A DNA stretch of 64,000 nt from Phycisphaeraceae bacterium (GTDB taxonomy: Bacteria > Planctomycetota > Phycisphaerae > Phycisphaerales > Phycisphaeraceae). This document shows, piece after piece, positions 18,121-26,767 of this stretch. Position numbers and translations under genes: made by a program. A model generated the notes under the pieces. The model was not told where the DNA came from, ran no database searches, and worked only from the letters and a program-made list of their open reading frames with translations. The stretch lies in contig JAVKCD010000018.1 in assembly GCA_040222855.1 (NCBI GenBank), positions 310,001 through 374,000 on the forward strand, read 5' to 3'. How positions within the stretch are numbered: position 1 is the first letter of the stretch; each line of letters opens with the position of its first letter.

Positions 18121-18285
18121 CGAAGTGTCTCCTTGAGTATGAGCCATGAGGTGCAACCTCCAGACGGCACCCACCGTGATGTTGTATCGCCCCAGCAGAA
18201 CATCCGCGAATCAATCCCGAAGACCCCGCGCAACATCCCCTCCCCGCCCCCGACTCCCCTCCGTGATCCCCTCGGAGTGACCGCC

Positions 18286-18825
18286 ATGAACTGGACCGCA
18301 ACCCGACAAACCATGACCTCCGGCATCAACCTCAACGACCCCTTCGCCGACCTCGCCCTCACCGCCGTTCGACTCTATGCAGGATTGAGACTGGCGCTCG
18401 GTCCGGGGTGGGACAAGGTCCAGACGCCCTGGGGGTCACCGTGGGTCTACGCCGCGGTCGATCAGCTCGGGTTCCCTCTGCCAGGTTTGTTTGCGTTTGG
18501 GGTCGGGTGGATGGAGCTTCTAGGCGGGTTTCTGCTGGCTCTCGGGCTCTTCACCAGACCCGTCGCTGCCCTACTGACGATCCAGTTCGCCGTCGCCGCC
18601 TTCGGCCTGCTAACCAACAACCCACTCTTCGAGTTGACCTTAACCCAGTCGATGTTCTGGATGATGCTCACCTTCACCGCCCTGGGCGGCGGCACCCTCT
18701 CCCTCGACCACCTCCTCCGACCCGACACCCCCAAACCTCAAATCCACCCCCACACCAACCCGAATCCCAAAACCCATCCGACACCAAGCCCCACCCCAAC
18801 CCTCCCCAAACCCGCCACCACCTGA
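18286..18825 (+). CDS. DoxX-family membrane protein
   Basis: 179 aa from ATG 18286, with GGAG upstream; the longer in-frame extension has no coding character. Four hydrophobic helices are present, with the DoxX features LALTAVRLYAGLRLALGPGWDKVQ, FGVGWMELLGGFLLALGLFTRPVAALL and FWMMLTFTALGGGTLSLDHLL. The inner-membrane location is inferred. The last 40 residues are Pro/Thr/His-rich low-complexity sequence (HPHTNPNPKTHPTP), unusual for the family and possibly an artefact of the C-rich strand bias here. DoxX proteins are linked to redox or respiratory membrane complexes, but no specific role can be given. Confidence 0.78.
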   Translation: MNWTATRQTMTSGINLNDPFADLALTAVRLYAGLRLALGPGWDKVQTPWGSPWVYAAVDQLGFPLPGLFAFGVGWMELLGGFLLALGLFTRPVAALLTIQFAVAAFGLLTNNPLFELTLTQSMFWMMLTFTALGGGTLSLDHLLRPDTPKPQIHPHTNPNPKTHPTPSPTPTLPKPATT

Positions 18826-18845
18826 ACCACCCCGCTCCGGCAAAC

Positions 18846-18949
18846 CCGGATGCCACAGGGTAGTTCGCCGAAGGCGAATACCCTGTGCCGCCACCCTCAC
18901 CCAAACCCTTCCCTCAAAACCGCCGCACCCTGCATAGCCTTGGCGAAGC
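18846..18949. repeat. Dispersed 104-bp palindrome-bearing repeat, copy 2
   Basis: Second copy of the element at 16783-16886, same orientation, with the hairpin core (CACAGGGTA...TACCCTGTG) fully conserved and the few differences in the spacer between hairpin and tail. It lies 20 bp after the DoxX-like gene. Confidence 0.8.
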
Positions 18950-19061
18950 CCCGTGCGCACATTCGACCTACGTTTAACAGCGTTTAACACCACCTTGTGC
19001 GCTGCAAAAGACCTCTTTCGTGTCGTTTCATGACCCAAAACCGACCGATTCCAACCCGAAA

Positions 19062-20255
19062 TCAGTACCCATGGACCTCGAGGTCCATCCACACCAGCCG
19101 ATGGTCGGAAGTCTCGACAAGCCCTTCAAGCGGGTGACCCGCAGGCGGCCAGAACACCCCCGACCTCAAGACCCGCATCGTCTTCGACGGTAACACATAG
19201 TCAACACGCAAGTTACCGGGACCGCCGAAGTCCGCGGTGTCCTGCGCCGCCGGGCCCTCATGGGTCAGATTCGCCCCGCCCTCACGCTCCGCATCCACCA
19301 CCGCCCCACGACTGGCAGGAACAGGCTCTGCTCTAACTCTCTGATGATTAAGGATTTGCGCAACAGCTTGATCCGTCGAATCCCCATCAAACGGATCGGC
19401 GTTCATATCCCCTAGCAGCACGAAATGGCTCCCGCGAGCAAGCCCGCCCACGCCACCCCGATCGTCAACGATGTAACTCGCTGCCTCACCTCCAGTTAGA
19501 TAATCCTTCCAAAGCCTGATCTCGTCGTGATTCCGCCGCCCGTTCCGGTCCTCCGGCCCGTCAAACACAGGCGGCGTCGGATGACTCAGCAGCAGGTGAA
19601 TCGTCCGCCCATCGATCATCACCGGCAGATCAACGTGATTCTTAGACGATAAACGCAGCTTGGACCATACGTTATCGGAATAATAATCCCCCGCTTCCGC
19701 CGTGTCCGGGTCGTCAGGCCGCAAACCCCCAGGCATGTCCGCCCACAAAAATCTCTGAAAAGTGCGCATGCGCACAACATCCAACGGATACCGCGACAGC
19801 ACCACGAACCCGAAATGACCCGGGAACATCCCGAACCCCCACGCGTCTCGGGGCAGCGTGATCGCCCCATCACCATCAAGGTCGATGTCGGCCAGCTCGC
19901 CGGTGTTCACCGCGGGGAGGTAGACGTAGGGGTAATCGATGGGCAGCCGACCGTTCTGGGAAACGCCGAGGTATTGGTCTTGGAGAAGTTGGACCGCTTC
20001 GCCAGCAGGGTCGTGATCGACTTCCTGCAGCAGCACGATGTCGGGCCGGATGCGTTGGAGGATTTCCGCCGTGCGCCGGGCCGCAGGGTCGCGGCCGGTG
20101 GCGAGATCCTCGACGAGTTTTCCTTCGGGGGCGCGGCTCAGGGAGGTGTTGAAGGTGGCGACGCGGAATCGGGCGGGCTCTGCGATGGCGGGGGCGGCGA
20201 TCAGGGCGGTGATCAGCAGGAGCCCCGTGATCGTTAAGTGTTTATTTTTACTCAT
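19062..20255 (-). CDS. Secreted endonuclease/exonuclease/phosphatase (EEP) family protein
   Basis: 397 aa from ATG 20255; a GTG three codons earlier is possible. Signal peptide KNKHLTITGLLLITALIAAPAIA, so exported. The EEP fold follows, with metal and catalytic motifs ATFNTSLSR, DIVLLQEVDHD (Glu), HFVLLGDMNADPFDG (Asp/Asn) and VETSDHRLVWMDL (Asp/His). A DIDLDGDGAI loop near residue 130 looks calcium-binding. Substrate could be nucleic acid, phospholipid or another phosphodiester. The sharp strand-composition switch of the window falls in this gene near base 19900, so its two halves use very different codons. Confidence 0.85.
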   Translation of the reverse strand: MSKNKHLTITGLLLITALIAAPAIAEPARFRVATFNTSLSRAPEGKLVEDLATGRDPAARRTAEILQRIRPDIVLLQEVDHDPAGEAVQLLQDQYLGVSQNGRLPIDYPYVYLPAVNTGELADIDLDGDGAITLPRDAWGFGMFPGHFGFVVLSRYPLDVVRMRTFQRFLWADMPGGLRPDDPDTAEAGDYYSDNVWSKLRLSSKNHVDLPVMIDGRTIHLLLSHPTPPVFDGPEDRNGRRNHDEIRLWKDYLTGGEAASYIVDDRGGVGGLARGSHFVLLGDMNADPFDGDSTDQAVAQILNHQRVRAEPVPASRGAVVDAEREGGANLTHEGPAAQDTADFGGPGNLRVDYVLPSKTMRVLRSGVFWPPAGHPLEGLVETSDHRLVWMDLEVHGY

Positions 20256-20577
20256 GTTGACCACCCATATGGCGTCTTGATCGCCGTCGTGGCCGCCATC
20301 GTCGGCGGAGGTCAGGTACCTATATAGTTTACGCGGGACTCGGTGAAACGTTGAGGCGGGAGACCCGGTGATTCCGTGGACGGTTACGGCTCATGGTTTC
20401 CTAACCGTAAATGAACGGGATGAGGGTGGATTGAGTTCATGGATGCGGGTATTGTATGACGCTTGTGCGGGTTCGAGAGATGCTCAAGCCCGCCCACCGC
20501 TCTTGTGGGAGAGCGCCTGACCGCACGCGGTGTAGCCAGGTTTTTGGTTGAGAGTTCTATCTTGGAGGATTGAGAAG
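20256..20577. other. Divergent intergenic region with an inverted repeat
   Basis: 322 bp between the EEP gene and a PEP-CTERM gene. It holds a perfect 7-bp inverted repeat, ACGGTTA (20380-20386) and TAACCGT (20402-20408), and a TATATAG stretch near 20320 that could be part of a promoter. I see no DnaA boxes. Confidence 0.45.
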
Positions 20578-21255
20578 ATGCGATTTGCGATGACTTTTGC
20601 TGCGGCCTCGTTGGCGATGACCGGTGCTGCTTCGGCGGACCTGATCATCTCGGAAGTGATTGATGCGACGCTTTCGGGTGGCAACCCGAAGTTTGTTGAG
20701 ATCACCAACACGGGCAGCAGCTCGGTGACGTTCGCTTCGGGCGGCATCATCCTGCAGTCGAACGCCAGCACGGACCTGGACATCGACGTTGATCTGACCG
20801 GCGTTGAGATTGCTGCGGGCCAGTCGTATGTGATCCAGTCGTCGGCCAACGGCGGCCAGACGGTGTTCGAGGCGGTTTACGGCTTCGCCGCCGATCTTTA
20901 CACACCAGCGTTTTTCAGCAACGGCGATGACCGCTACATCCTGAACCTCGACGGCGTTATTGTCGATATCCACGGCGAGATCGACACGGACGGCACGGGC
21001 ACGGCGTGGGAGTACCTGGATGGTTATGCCTACCGCCTGCCGACGGCGATCACCGGCAATGGTGGCGTTTTTGACATCAGCGAATGGTTCCACTCGGGCG
21101 TGAACGGCCTTGAGGACCCCGGTTTTGATGATCAGGTGGAGACGGCGTTGATCCTGTCGCTGACGACCCCTGGCACACATGACTTCGTGCCCGAGCCGGC
21201 TTCGGCGGCTCTGCTGGCTCTGGGTGCCTTCGCGCTGACGCGTCGTTCGGCCTGA
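20578..21255 (+). CDS. PEP-CTERM sorted protein with lamin-tail-like domain
   Basis: 225 aa from ATG 20578, with GGAGG upstream. Signal peptide MRFAMTFAAASLAMTGAASA. The mature part starts DLIISEVIDATLSGGNPKFVEITNTGSSSV, characteristic of lamin-tail (LTD) domains, a beta-sandwich often found on extracellular proteins. The C-terminus VPEPASAALLALGAFALTRRSA is a complete PEP-CTERM signal (VPEP, hydrophobic helix, basic end), which is processed by an exosortase and displayed outside the cell. No exosortase gene is in this window. It heads a run of exported-protein genes (pseudopilin, dockerin proteins). Function of the domain unknown. Confidence 0.85.
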   Translation: MRFAMTFAAASLAMTGAASADLIISEVIDATLSGGNPKFVEITNTGSSSVTFASGGIILQSNASTDLDIDVDLTGVEIAAGQSYVIQSSANGGQTVFEAVYGFAADLYTPAFFSNGDDRYILNLDGVIVDIHGEIDTDGTGTAWEYLDGYAYRLPTAITGNGGVFDISEWFHSGVNGLEDPGFDDQVETALILSLTTPGTHDFVPEPASAALLALGAFALTRRSA

Positions 21256-21301
21256 TCGCGTGAGAATGAAGAGACAATGGCGATCTCTTCATAAAACTTG
21301 C

Positions 21302-21476
21302 TATACTGAGTGGTGAGCCTTGACGGGCTCGCCCCTCTTTCCCGGTCGGACCGGGAGCCAACGCGGCTGATCCCCAGGACGATGTCGTCTCTGGCACTCA
21401 GTTCGCCGAATGGCAGGGGTAGAACCCGGGCTATGATTTCCTGGACGGTATTCCCCTAGCTGCACGGAGACATGAA
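21302..21476 (+). promoter_or_regulatory. Promoter-like TATACT and long structured 5' leader of the pseudopilin gene
   Basis: TATACT at 21302-21307 is followed by about 165 nt of leader with three strong hairpins: GGTGAGCC/GGCTCGCC (21312-21333), CCCGGT/ACCGGG (21341-21355), and CCAGGACG-ATGT-CGTC-T-CTGG (21374-21394). The last is enclosed by CCCC (21372-21375 region) and GGGG (21416-21419). I find no match to the c-di-GMP, cobalamin or SAM riboswitch consensus. It may be an unknown cis-regulatory RNA, or only a stable leader. Confidence 0.4.
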
Positions 21477-22520
21477 TTGGACAGCCCCACCTCCCGCCTG
21501 ACACGCGTTCGCTGTTGTTCTCTGGTTGGTGTTCGTGGTTTTACGTTGATTGAGTTGCTGGTGGTGATTTCGATCATTGCGTTGTTGATCGGGATTCTGT
21601 TGCCCGCGTTGGGGGCGGCGCGGGGGACGGCCCGTTCGGCGATATGTCTGGGGAATCTGAGATCGGCGGGGCAGGCGATGTTTATTTACACGGTGGATAA
21701 CAGTGGCTGGCTGGCGGGGCCGAACACCAGTGGCCAGAGGATGAACGACAACGGTTTTACGGCTTATCGGGAGAGTTCGACCGAGCCAACTCAGAATATG
21801 GACTGGGTCTCACCCACGATGGGGTCATCGCTGGGGCTGTCGACGGATCGCTCGCGACGGGTGGAGGACATCTTCAACAACGATTTCCGTTGCCCGAGTA
21901 ACCAGGAGAACTACACTGGCGACTTTGCTGCGGGTGATCTGGATATTGAGGCGACGGCTACGCTGGTCTCGAGTTATTCCTCCCCGCTGGGCTTTCATGC
22001 CTGGGGCGAGAACACCAGTGGGAATGTTGTAAAGCTGAGTCAGACAGGGTCTCCGGTTGCACTAGCTGCTTCCTACGCGGCTGGTGCGGGTGGCCAGAGC
22101 GGTATCCCCAACTATTCGAGCAAGCTTGATTTTGTAGGCCCGAACAGCGAGAAGGTCTATGCACTGGATGGTGCAAGGTTTCTCAACAGCTCGGGCGAGA
22201 TGACCTTCAACGGCATCACACGGCAGCTTCAGGGTGGGAACTTCATGGTCGGTGGCCCTGCTTTCGGAGATCCCGGGGGTTCGCCGTACAAGTACGAGAA
22301 CTTCCAGCAGAATGAGCCGACCGAGTTGAGTCGTCGTTATGCGTTTCGCCATAACGGCCAGTTGAACTCGGTCTTTTTCGATGGTCACGCGGAGTTGCTG
22401 ACCATGGAGAAGGCGACGACTGTCGATCACTTCCTGCCTTCGGGAGCGGTGATTGTTCAGCGGGGTCAGACCCGAGACCGTCGCAGCCCCGTAATCGCGA
22501 ACGGTTATGTGATCAAGTGA
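21477..22520 (+). CDS. Pseudopilin with prepilin N-terminal cleavage motif and H-X9-DG C-terminus
   Basis: 347 aa. Start TTG 21477, with GGAGA at good distance; there is no in-frame ATG or GTG between the upstream stop (21420) and the motif. Residues 21-26 are GFTLIE, the prepilin peptidase site, followed by the hydrophobic helix [28 protein letters not shown]. The C-terminal FRHNGQLNSVFFDGHAELL is the HNG...FDGH signature of planctomycete pseudopilin-like proteins (DUF1559 group). It would be processed in the inner membrane and enter a type II secretion or type IV pilus-like fibre. It lies directly upstream of a dockerin/PEP-CTERM gene. Confidence 0.87.
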   Translation: MDSPTSRLTRVRCCSLVGVRGFTLIELLVVISIIALLIGILLPALGAARGTARSAICLGNLRSAGQAMFIYTVDNSGWLAGPNTSGQRMNDNGFTAYRESSTEPTQNMDWVSPTMGSSLGLSTDRSRRVEDIFNNDFRCPSNQENYTGDFAAGDLDIEATATLVSSYSSPLGFHAWGENTSGNVVKLSQTGSPVALAASYAAGAGGQSGIPNYSSKLDFVGPNSEKVYALDGARFLNSSGEMTFNGITRQLQGGNFMVGGPAFGDPGGSPYKYENFQQNEPTELSRRYAFRHNGQLNSVFFDGHAELLTMEKATTVDHFLPSGAVIVQRGQTRDRRSPVIANGYVIK

Positions 22521-22588
22521 ATCAGTCGGGTTGTAGACCGGTTGACCTAACGAGAATGTTCGACTTTCAATCTCAGGAGAGAAGACAG

Positions 22589-24484
22589 ATGACCACCGCA
22601 CGTATGCTGCAGACTGCCCTCGTAACCGCCCTGCTGACTGGTGCTGCGCAAGCCGGCACGATCTCCGGGCCTCAGGGTGGGTTCATCGCTGTGGGCGACA
22701 TTGGAAACGCAACAGCGACCCGTGATGCCGTGACGTTCTATTCGACGATGGACCTGAGCACACCAATCTTTACGGTTGCACTGCCGTTCGAGACAGATAC
22801 ATCCAACTATGAGGACTTTTCTAATCTCACGGTGAACCCGACGACAGGTGATGTGTATGTACTGGCTTTTGATTCGGGCACCTCGGGTAATGTGGTCCCC
22901 TCGACAGGGTTCGCGAACAATCAGAATGACACAGAGGGTGATTCGGATCTGTACCGGATCAACTTCGCTGACTTTTACAACGACTGGGCGGCCAATCAGG
23001 GCGGTCAGTATGTGACCTACTACACGCAGACGGACGGCTTCTTTGGTGACCCGATCTTCGGTTCGGGGCCGAACCCCGTGTTGGCGAACCCGACGCTGGC
23101 GTCTTCGGGTATTCAGAAGATTGGTGAGGTGGCCACGTCGCGTGCGTTTACGCCAGCGATCTTCAACTCGTCGATTGCATTCATTGATGAGAATACGCTG
23201 GTCATGCTGGACAACGACTCGCCGACACTGGTTGGTGGTCTGGGTGATGACGGGAACAACTTTGAGGGCGATCATGAGATTCGTGTGCTTAGCCGTGTGG
23301 CGACCTCGAACGATCCTTCTCAGCAGGTTACGGCTACGACCAACACGATCAACATTAACGGGGTGGATGTAACCGAGTTTGAGGGCGGCTACGAGGAGGG
23401 CACCACTGAGGTGTGGAGTTCTTCGATTGTTGGTCGCGTGCAGGGCGACGGTACTGGCAGCAGCGAACCCACGACGATGTTTGCTTACAACGACCCAATC
23501 AGCGGCGTGAAGGGTATCTGGATCGTTGAGGATGATGGCGATGGTGACCAGGTGCGGTTCTTTGATCTGGGCACGAACTCATATCGCCCGTTCACCACAG
23601 GTTCGGATTCTTTTATTCTCGATGAGGACCCAACGATTGATCCGCTTTCGAATGACGGGAATGCAGATCGGATCATGGTGAACCCATTGACGGGTGACCT
23701 GCTGATCTCGGAGTCTGGCTTCTTTAACAGCCCGCAGGAAGAGCCTTCGGTGATTACGCGAGAGGTTCTCAACTATGACCTTGGTGGCGAGATTCTTTTC
23801 GGTGCCTGGGGTATTGAGCAGATCGACGGTGCACAGCCTGGTGACGACGATGGCGTTATCACGGACGGTCGTTATCCGGTTTACGACTTTGTTAATGACA
23901 TCGTTTACTTCTTCGATCGTGATGATTTCACCAATGGCGGCTCGTTCGATGGCGACTGGTGGGCATTAGACATGACCACTGGACAGACAACCCTAGTGGC
24001 CACGGACGCTGGTAACTTCCAGATCTTCAATCAGGGAAGTTATATGGGCTTTTTCCATATTGGCGGTCTTCCTGGTCTTCTCGGCGACTTTGACGGTTCG
24101 GGTGATTTGACGATTGCGGACGTGGACCTGCTGGTGGCGGCGATCCTGGGTGGGTCTGTCGATGGCCAGTTCGATCTTGATGGTCTCAACGGTGTTGACT
24201 CGGGTGACCTGGCTGAGTGGGTTGAGGTTCTGTTTGGCTCGGCGCTGGGTGATGCGAACCTTGACTTTGAGGTGGACCTGATTGACCTGTCGTTGCTGGC
24301 GACGAACTTTGACGGGCCGGGCGGTTATGGCGACGGCGACTTCAACGCTGATGGCTTTGTTGACCTGATCGACCTGTCGCTGCTGGCGACGAACTTTGGT
24401 TTTGATGGTACGCCGTTGCCGGAGCCGACAGGTCTGGCGTTGCTGGGTCTGGGCGCTGCGTTGCTGACGCGGCGTTCGGCGTGA
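22589..24484 (+). CDS. Exported dockerin type I / PEP-CTERM protein
   Basis: 631 aa from ATG 22589 (AGGAG upstream), 68 bp after the pseudopilin. Signal peptide ends GAAQAGTIS. Residues about 20-500 are Asp/Gly-rich repeats of the type LTVNPTTGDVYVLAF and IMVNPLTGDLLISESG, compatible with a beta-propeller, but I do not recognise the family. Residues about 505-605 hold dockerin-like calcium loops, including GDFDGSGDLTIADVDLLV and the repeated pair [20 protein letters not shown] and DFNADGFVDLIDLSLLATNF. It ends with the PEP-CTERM LPEPTGLALLGLGAALLTRRSA. Probably surface-displayed. The binding partner of the dockerins is unknown, as no cohesin is present here. Confidence 0.82.
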   Translation: MTTARMLQTALVTALLTGAAQAGTISGPQGGFIAVGDIGNATATRDAVTFYSTMDLSTPIFTVALPFETDTSNYEDFSNLTVNPTTGDVYVLAFDSGTSGNVVPSTGFANNQNDTEGDSDLYRINFADFYNDWAANQGGQYVTYYTQTDGFFGDPIFGSGPNPVLANPTLASSGIQKIGEVATSRAFTPAIFNSSIAFIDENTLVMLDNDSPTLVGGLGDDGNNFEGDHEIRVLSRVATSNDPSQQVTATTNTININGVDVTEFEGGYEEGTTEVWSSSIVGRVQGDGTGSSEPTTMFAYNDPISGVKGIWIVEDDGDGDQVRFFDLGTNSYRPFTTGSDSFILDEDPTIDPLSNDGNADRIMVNPLTGDLLISESGFFNSPQEEPSVITREVLNYDLGGEILFGAWGIEQIDGAQPGDDDGVITDGRYPVYDFVNDIVYFFDRDDFTNGGSFDGDWWALDMTTGQTTLVATDAGNFQIFNQGSYMGFFHIGGLPGLLGDFDGSGDLTIADVDLLVAAILGGSVDGQFDLDGLNGVDSGDLAEWVEVLFGSALGDANLDFEVDLIDLSLLATNFDGPGGYGDGDFNADGFVDLIDLSLLATNFGFDGTPLPEPTGLALLGLGAALLTRRSA

Positions 24485-24506
24485 GCGGTTGATTGACTGA
24501 TTTTTC

Positions 24507-24542
24507 GGGCCCCGTGGGATGAATCCTGCGGGGCCTTTTTTT
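24507..24542 (+). terminator. Rho-independent terminator
   Basis: Stem GGCCCCG/CGGGGCC (24508-24514 with 24529-24535) plus partial inner pairing, followed by seven T (24536-24542). It closes the PEP-CTERM/pseudopilin/dockerin unit, so the downstream EEP-dockerin gene has its own promoter. Confidence 0.9.
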
Positions 24543-24615
24543 GGCTTTGGCTGGTGCGTGTGGCATGCTTGTTGTTTGGTATTCCCGCCGGTCTGTTTAG
24601 CTTCAGGGAGACTTT

Positions 24616-26700
24616 ATGTCTGTTTCGACTCGCGCTTTGGTGGCGTCTGCTCTTGTGGTTGGTTTGTTTGCTGCTGGCGCTGCGGAGGCGCAGTTGCGGG
24701 TGGTGTCGTACAACACGGCAGGGGGACCGCGGACGAATCTGGAGGACGTGCTGGAGGCGATTGGGGATGAGGTTCGCAACGGTTTTGCGAAGCCGATCGA
24801 TGTGCTGTCGCTGCAGGAGCAATCGACGATGGCGTCGACGACGCAGGCGATCGTGAATCTACTGAATGGAGTGTACGGAGCGGGGACTTATGCGCGGAGT
24901 TCGCTGAATGCTGGGAGCACGGGTGCGGGTCGGCCGGGACTGATTTACAACACGACGACGGTGTCGTTGGTGGACGAGGACATTCTGGGGACGACGAGTT
25001 TTAGTGGTCCGGCTCGTCAGTTCATGCGTTATCAGTTGCGGCCGGTGGGCTACGGGGTAGAGGCGGATTTTTACGTTTACTCGAATCACTACAAGGCGAG
25101 CACCGGGTCGTCGAATGAGGCGCGGCGGCTGGAGGAGACGAATCAGGTGCTGGCGACGGCGGATGCGTTGGGTGAGGGTGCGTCGATCATCTACAGCGGT
25201 GATTTCAATCTGTACTCGGCGTTTGAGCCGGGGTATGCGGCGTATCTGCTGCATGACGGGCCGGGTCAGGCGTTTGATCCGGTTGATCGTCGCGGGGCGT
25301 GGAGCAACAACAACAACTTCAGGGATGTGCACACGCAGGCACCTTCAACGAGCCCGCCTGGAGGGTTGGTTGGTGGTGGGATGGACGACCGGTTTGATTT
25401 TCAGTTGGTGACGGGGGAGTTGATGGATGATGAGGGGCTGGCGTATATCCCTGGCTCATACCATGCGTTTGGGAACAATGGCACACATACGTTGAATCAG
25501 TCGATCACGACGGGGACGGGGGCGTCGCCAGCGATCCTGACGCTGCTCACTCAGGTGTCGGATCACCTGCCTGTGGTGGCGGACTATCAGCTGCCAGCGC
25601 GAGCGGGATTTGAGGTGACGTTAAGTTCTGTGCGGGCGGTGGTAGGCGGTGTGGTGGATGTGGATGTTGATGTGATGAACACGGCACCGGTGGTGGCGGC
25701 GATCGGGGCCGATGAGCTGGACTACGAGGTGGCTCTGTTAAACACGAGTGTGAGCGAGGTGTCGGGGAGTGTCTTGGCGTTGGCTGGTGCGACGACCCAT
25801 GCGATGACAGCGGACACCTCGGTGGCGGGGGTTGTTGGTGTGGGTGGTCTGTTGACGTCGCTGAGTCAGAACACGCCGGATGATGATCTGGTTGCGGTGG
25901 AGTCGCTGACGGTCGTGGATGCGGCGCGGCCGTCGTTTGATGAGTTTACGGAGGTGACGGGATTGACGGTTGATCTGGGGGTTGCGGTGGCGGGGTCGTC
26001 GATGGTGGAGGTGCCATTGAGTGTGTTTAATCTTGAGGGTACGGCGGGGTTCACGTCGGCGTTGGACCTGGATTCGATTACGCCTAGTGGGAACAGCGTG
26101 TTGATGCTGAATCTCTCTACGTTTTCAGGGCTGGCGGCTGGGGACAGTGAGGCGGGGTCGGTGAGCTGGTTTGTGGAGAGCGGCACATCGGGTCAGCGGG
26201 CGGCGTCGTTTACTTTGAATCTGTCTGATGAGGACATTGCGGGAGAGACACAGCATCAGTTGACGATTGATGTGGTGGCGACGATTGCTGGTGAGCTTGG
26301 AGATTTTGATGGTTCGGGGGTGCTGGATCTGGGTGATGTGGAGTTGTTGATTGAGCGTTTTGGGACGACGGTTCCGGGGTTTGACTTGACGGAGGATTCG
26401 GTGGTGGATGGGGAGGACTTCGCGTTGTGGCGTGAGAGTCTTTTTGGGACGGCGGCGGGGGACGCGAATCTGGATCGTCGGGTGGACCTGGTGGACCTGT
26501 CGATCCTGGCGTCGAACTTTGGGGGTGCGGGGACTTATGGTCAGGGGGACAACAACGCTGATGGCGTCGTGGACCTGATTGACCTGTCGGGTCTGGCGGC
26601 GAACTTTGGTTTTGATGCGTCTGCCCCCGCCCTGGTGCCGGAACCGGCTGGGGTCGTGTTGGTGGGGTTGGGGCTGGTGGGGCTTGGTCGGCGTCGGTAG
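24616..26700 (+). CDS. Surface EEP-family phosphodiesterase-fold protein with dockerin and PEP-CTERM
   Basis: 694 aa; GGGAG upstream of the ATG. Signal peptide ends AAEAQ. Residues about 25-325 form an EEP domain: VVSYNTAGGP, DVLSLQEQST, FYVYSNHYKA, IIYSGDFNLYS and QVSDHLPVVADYQ. Residues about 330-550 are beta-rich, Val/Thr-rich repeats. Residues about 555-665 carry dockerin-type loops ([57 protein letters not shown]). The C-terminus VPEPAGVVLVGLGLVGLGRRR is a PEP-CTERM. It is likely displayed outside the cell, with nucleic acid one plausible substrate. The next gene, convergent, is a nucleoside transporter. Confidence 0.85.
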   Translation: MSVSTRALVASALVVGLFAAGAAEAQLRVVSYNTAGGPRTNLEDVLEAIGDEVRNGFAKPIDVLSLQEQSTMASTTQAIVNLLNGVYGAGTYARSSLNAGSTGAGRPGLIYNTTTVSLVDEDILGTTSFSGPARQFMRYQLRPVGYGVEADFYVYSNHYKASTGSSNEARRLEETNQVLATADALGEGASIIYSGDFNLYSAFEPGYAAYLLHDGPGQAFDPVDRRGAWSNNNNFRDVHTQAPSTSPPGGLVGGGMDDRFDFQLVTGELMDDEGLAYIPGSYHAFGNNGTHTLNQSITTGTGASPAILTLLTQVSDHLPVVADYQLPARAGFEVTLSSVRAVVGGVVDVDVDVMNTAPVVAAIGADELDYEVALLNTSVSEVSGSVLALAGATTHAMTADTSVAGVVGVGGLLTSLSQNTPDDDLVAVESLTVVDAARPSFDEFTEVTGLTVDLGVAVAGSSMVEVPLSVFNLEGTAGFTSALDLDSITPSGNSVLMLNLSTFSGLAAGDSEAGSVSWFVESGTSGQRAASFTLNLSDEDIAGETQHQLTIDVVATIAGELGDFDGSGVLDLGDVELLIERFGTTVPGFDLTEDSVVDGEDFALWRESLFGTAAGDANLDRRVDLVDLSILASNFGGAGTYGQGDNNADGVVDLIDLSGLAANFGFDASAPALVPEPAGVVLVGLGLVGLGRRR

Positions 26701-26706
26701 CGAATT

Positions 26707-26742
26707 ACACACAGCAGGCCTTTGGCGTGCGATGTGCCACCC
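26707..26742. repeat. Short palindromic repeat, family 2, copy 1
   Basis: The segment ACACACAGCAGGCCTTTGGC through GTGCGATGTGCCACCC matches 37269-37307 at most positions. It carries an imperfect hairpin (GCAGGCC/GGCGTGC inside ACACA/TGTG). It sits between convergent genes and could act as a transcript end or as a mobile palindrome. Confidence 0.5.
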
Positions 26743-26767
26743 GGCGATATGGCTGGACTGTTGTGTT

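Noticed and set aside
20256-20577. Replication origin with DnaA boxes near the skew switch
   Set aside because: No TTATCCACA-like boxes, AT-rich unwinding stretch or dnaA gene is visible. Only the composition switch itself points to an origin.
21308-21471. Cyclic di-GMP riboswitch in the pseudopilin leader
   Set aside because: The conserved GGCAAACC-type core and receptor are missing; only general structure is present.
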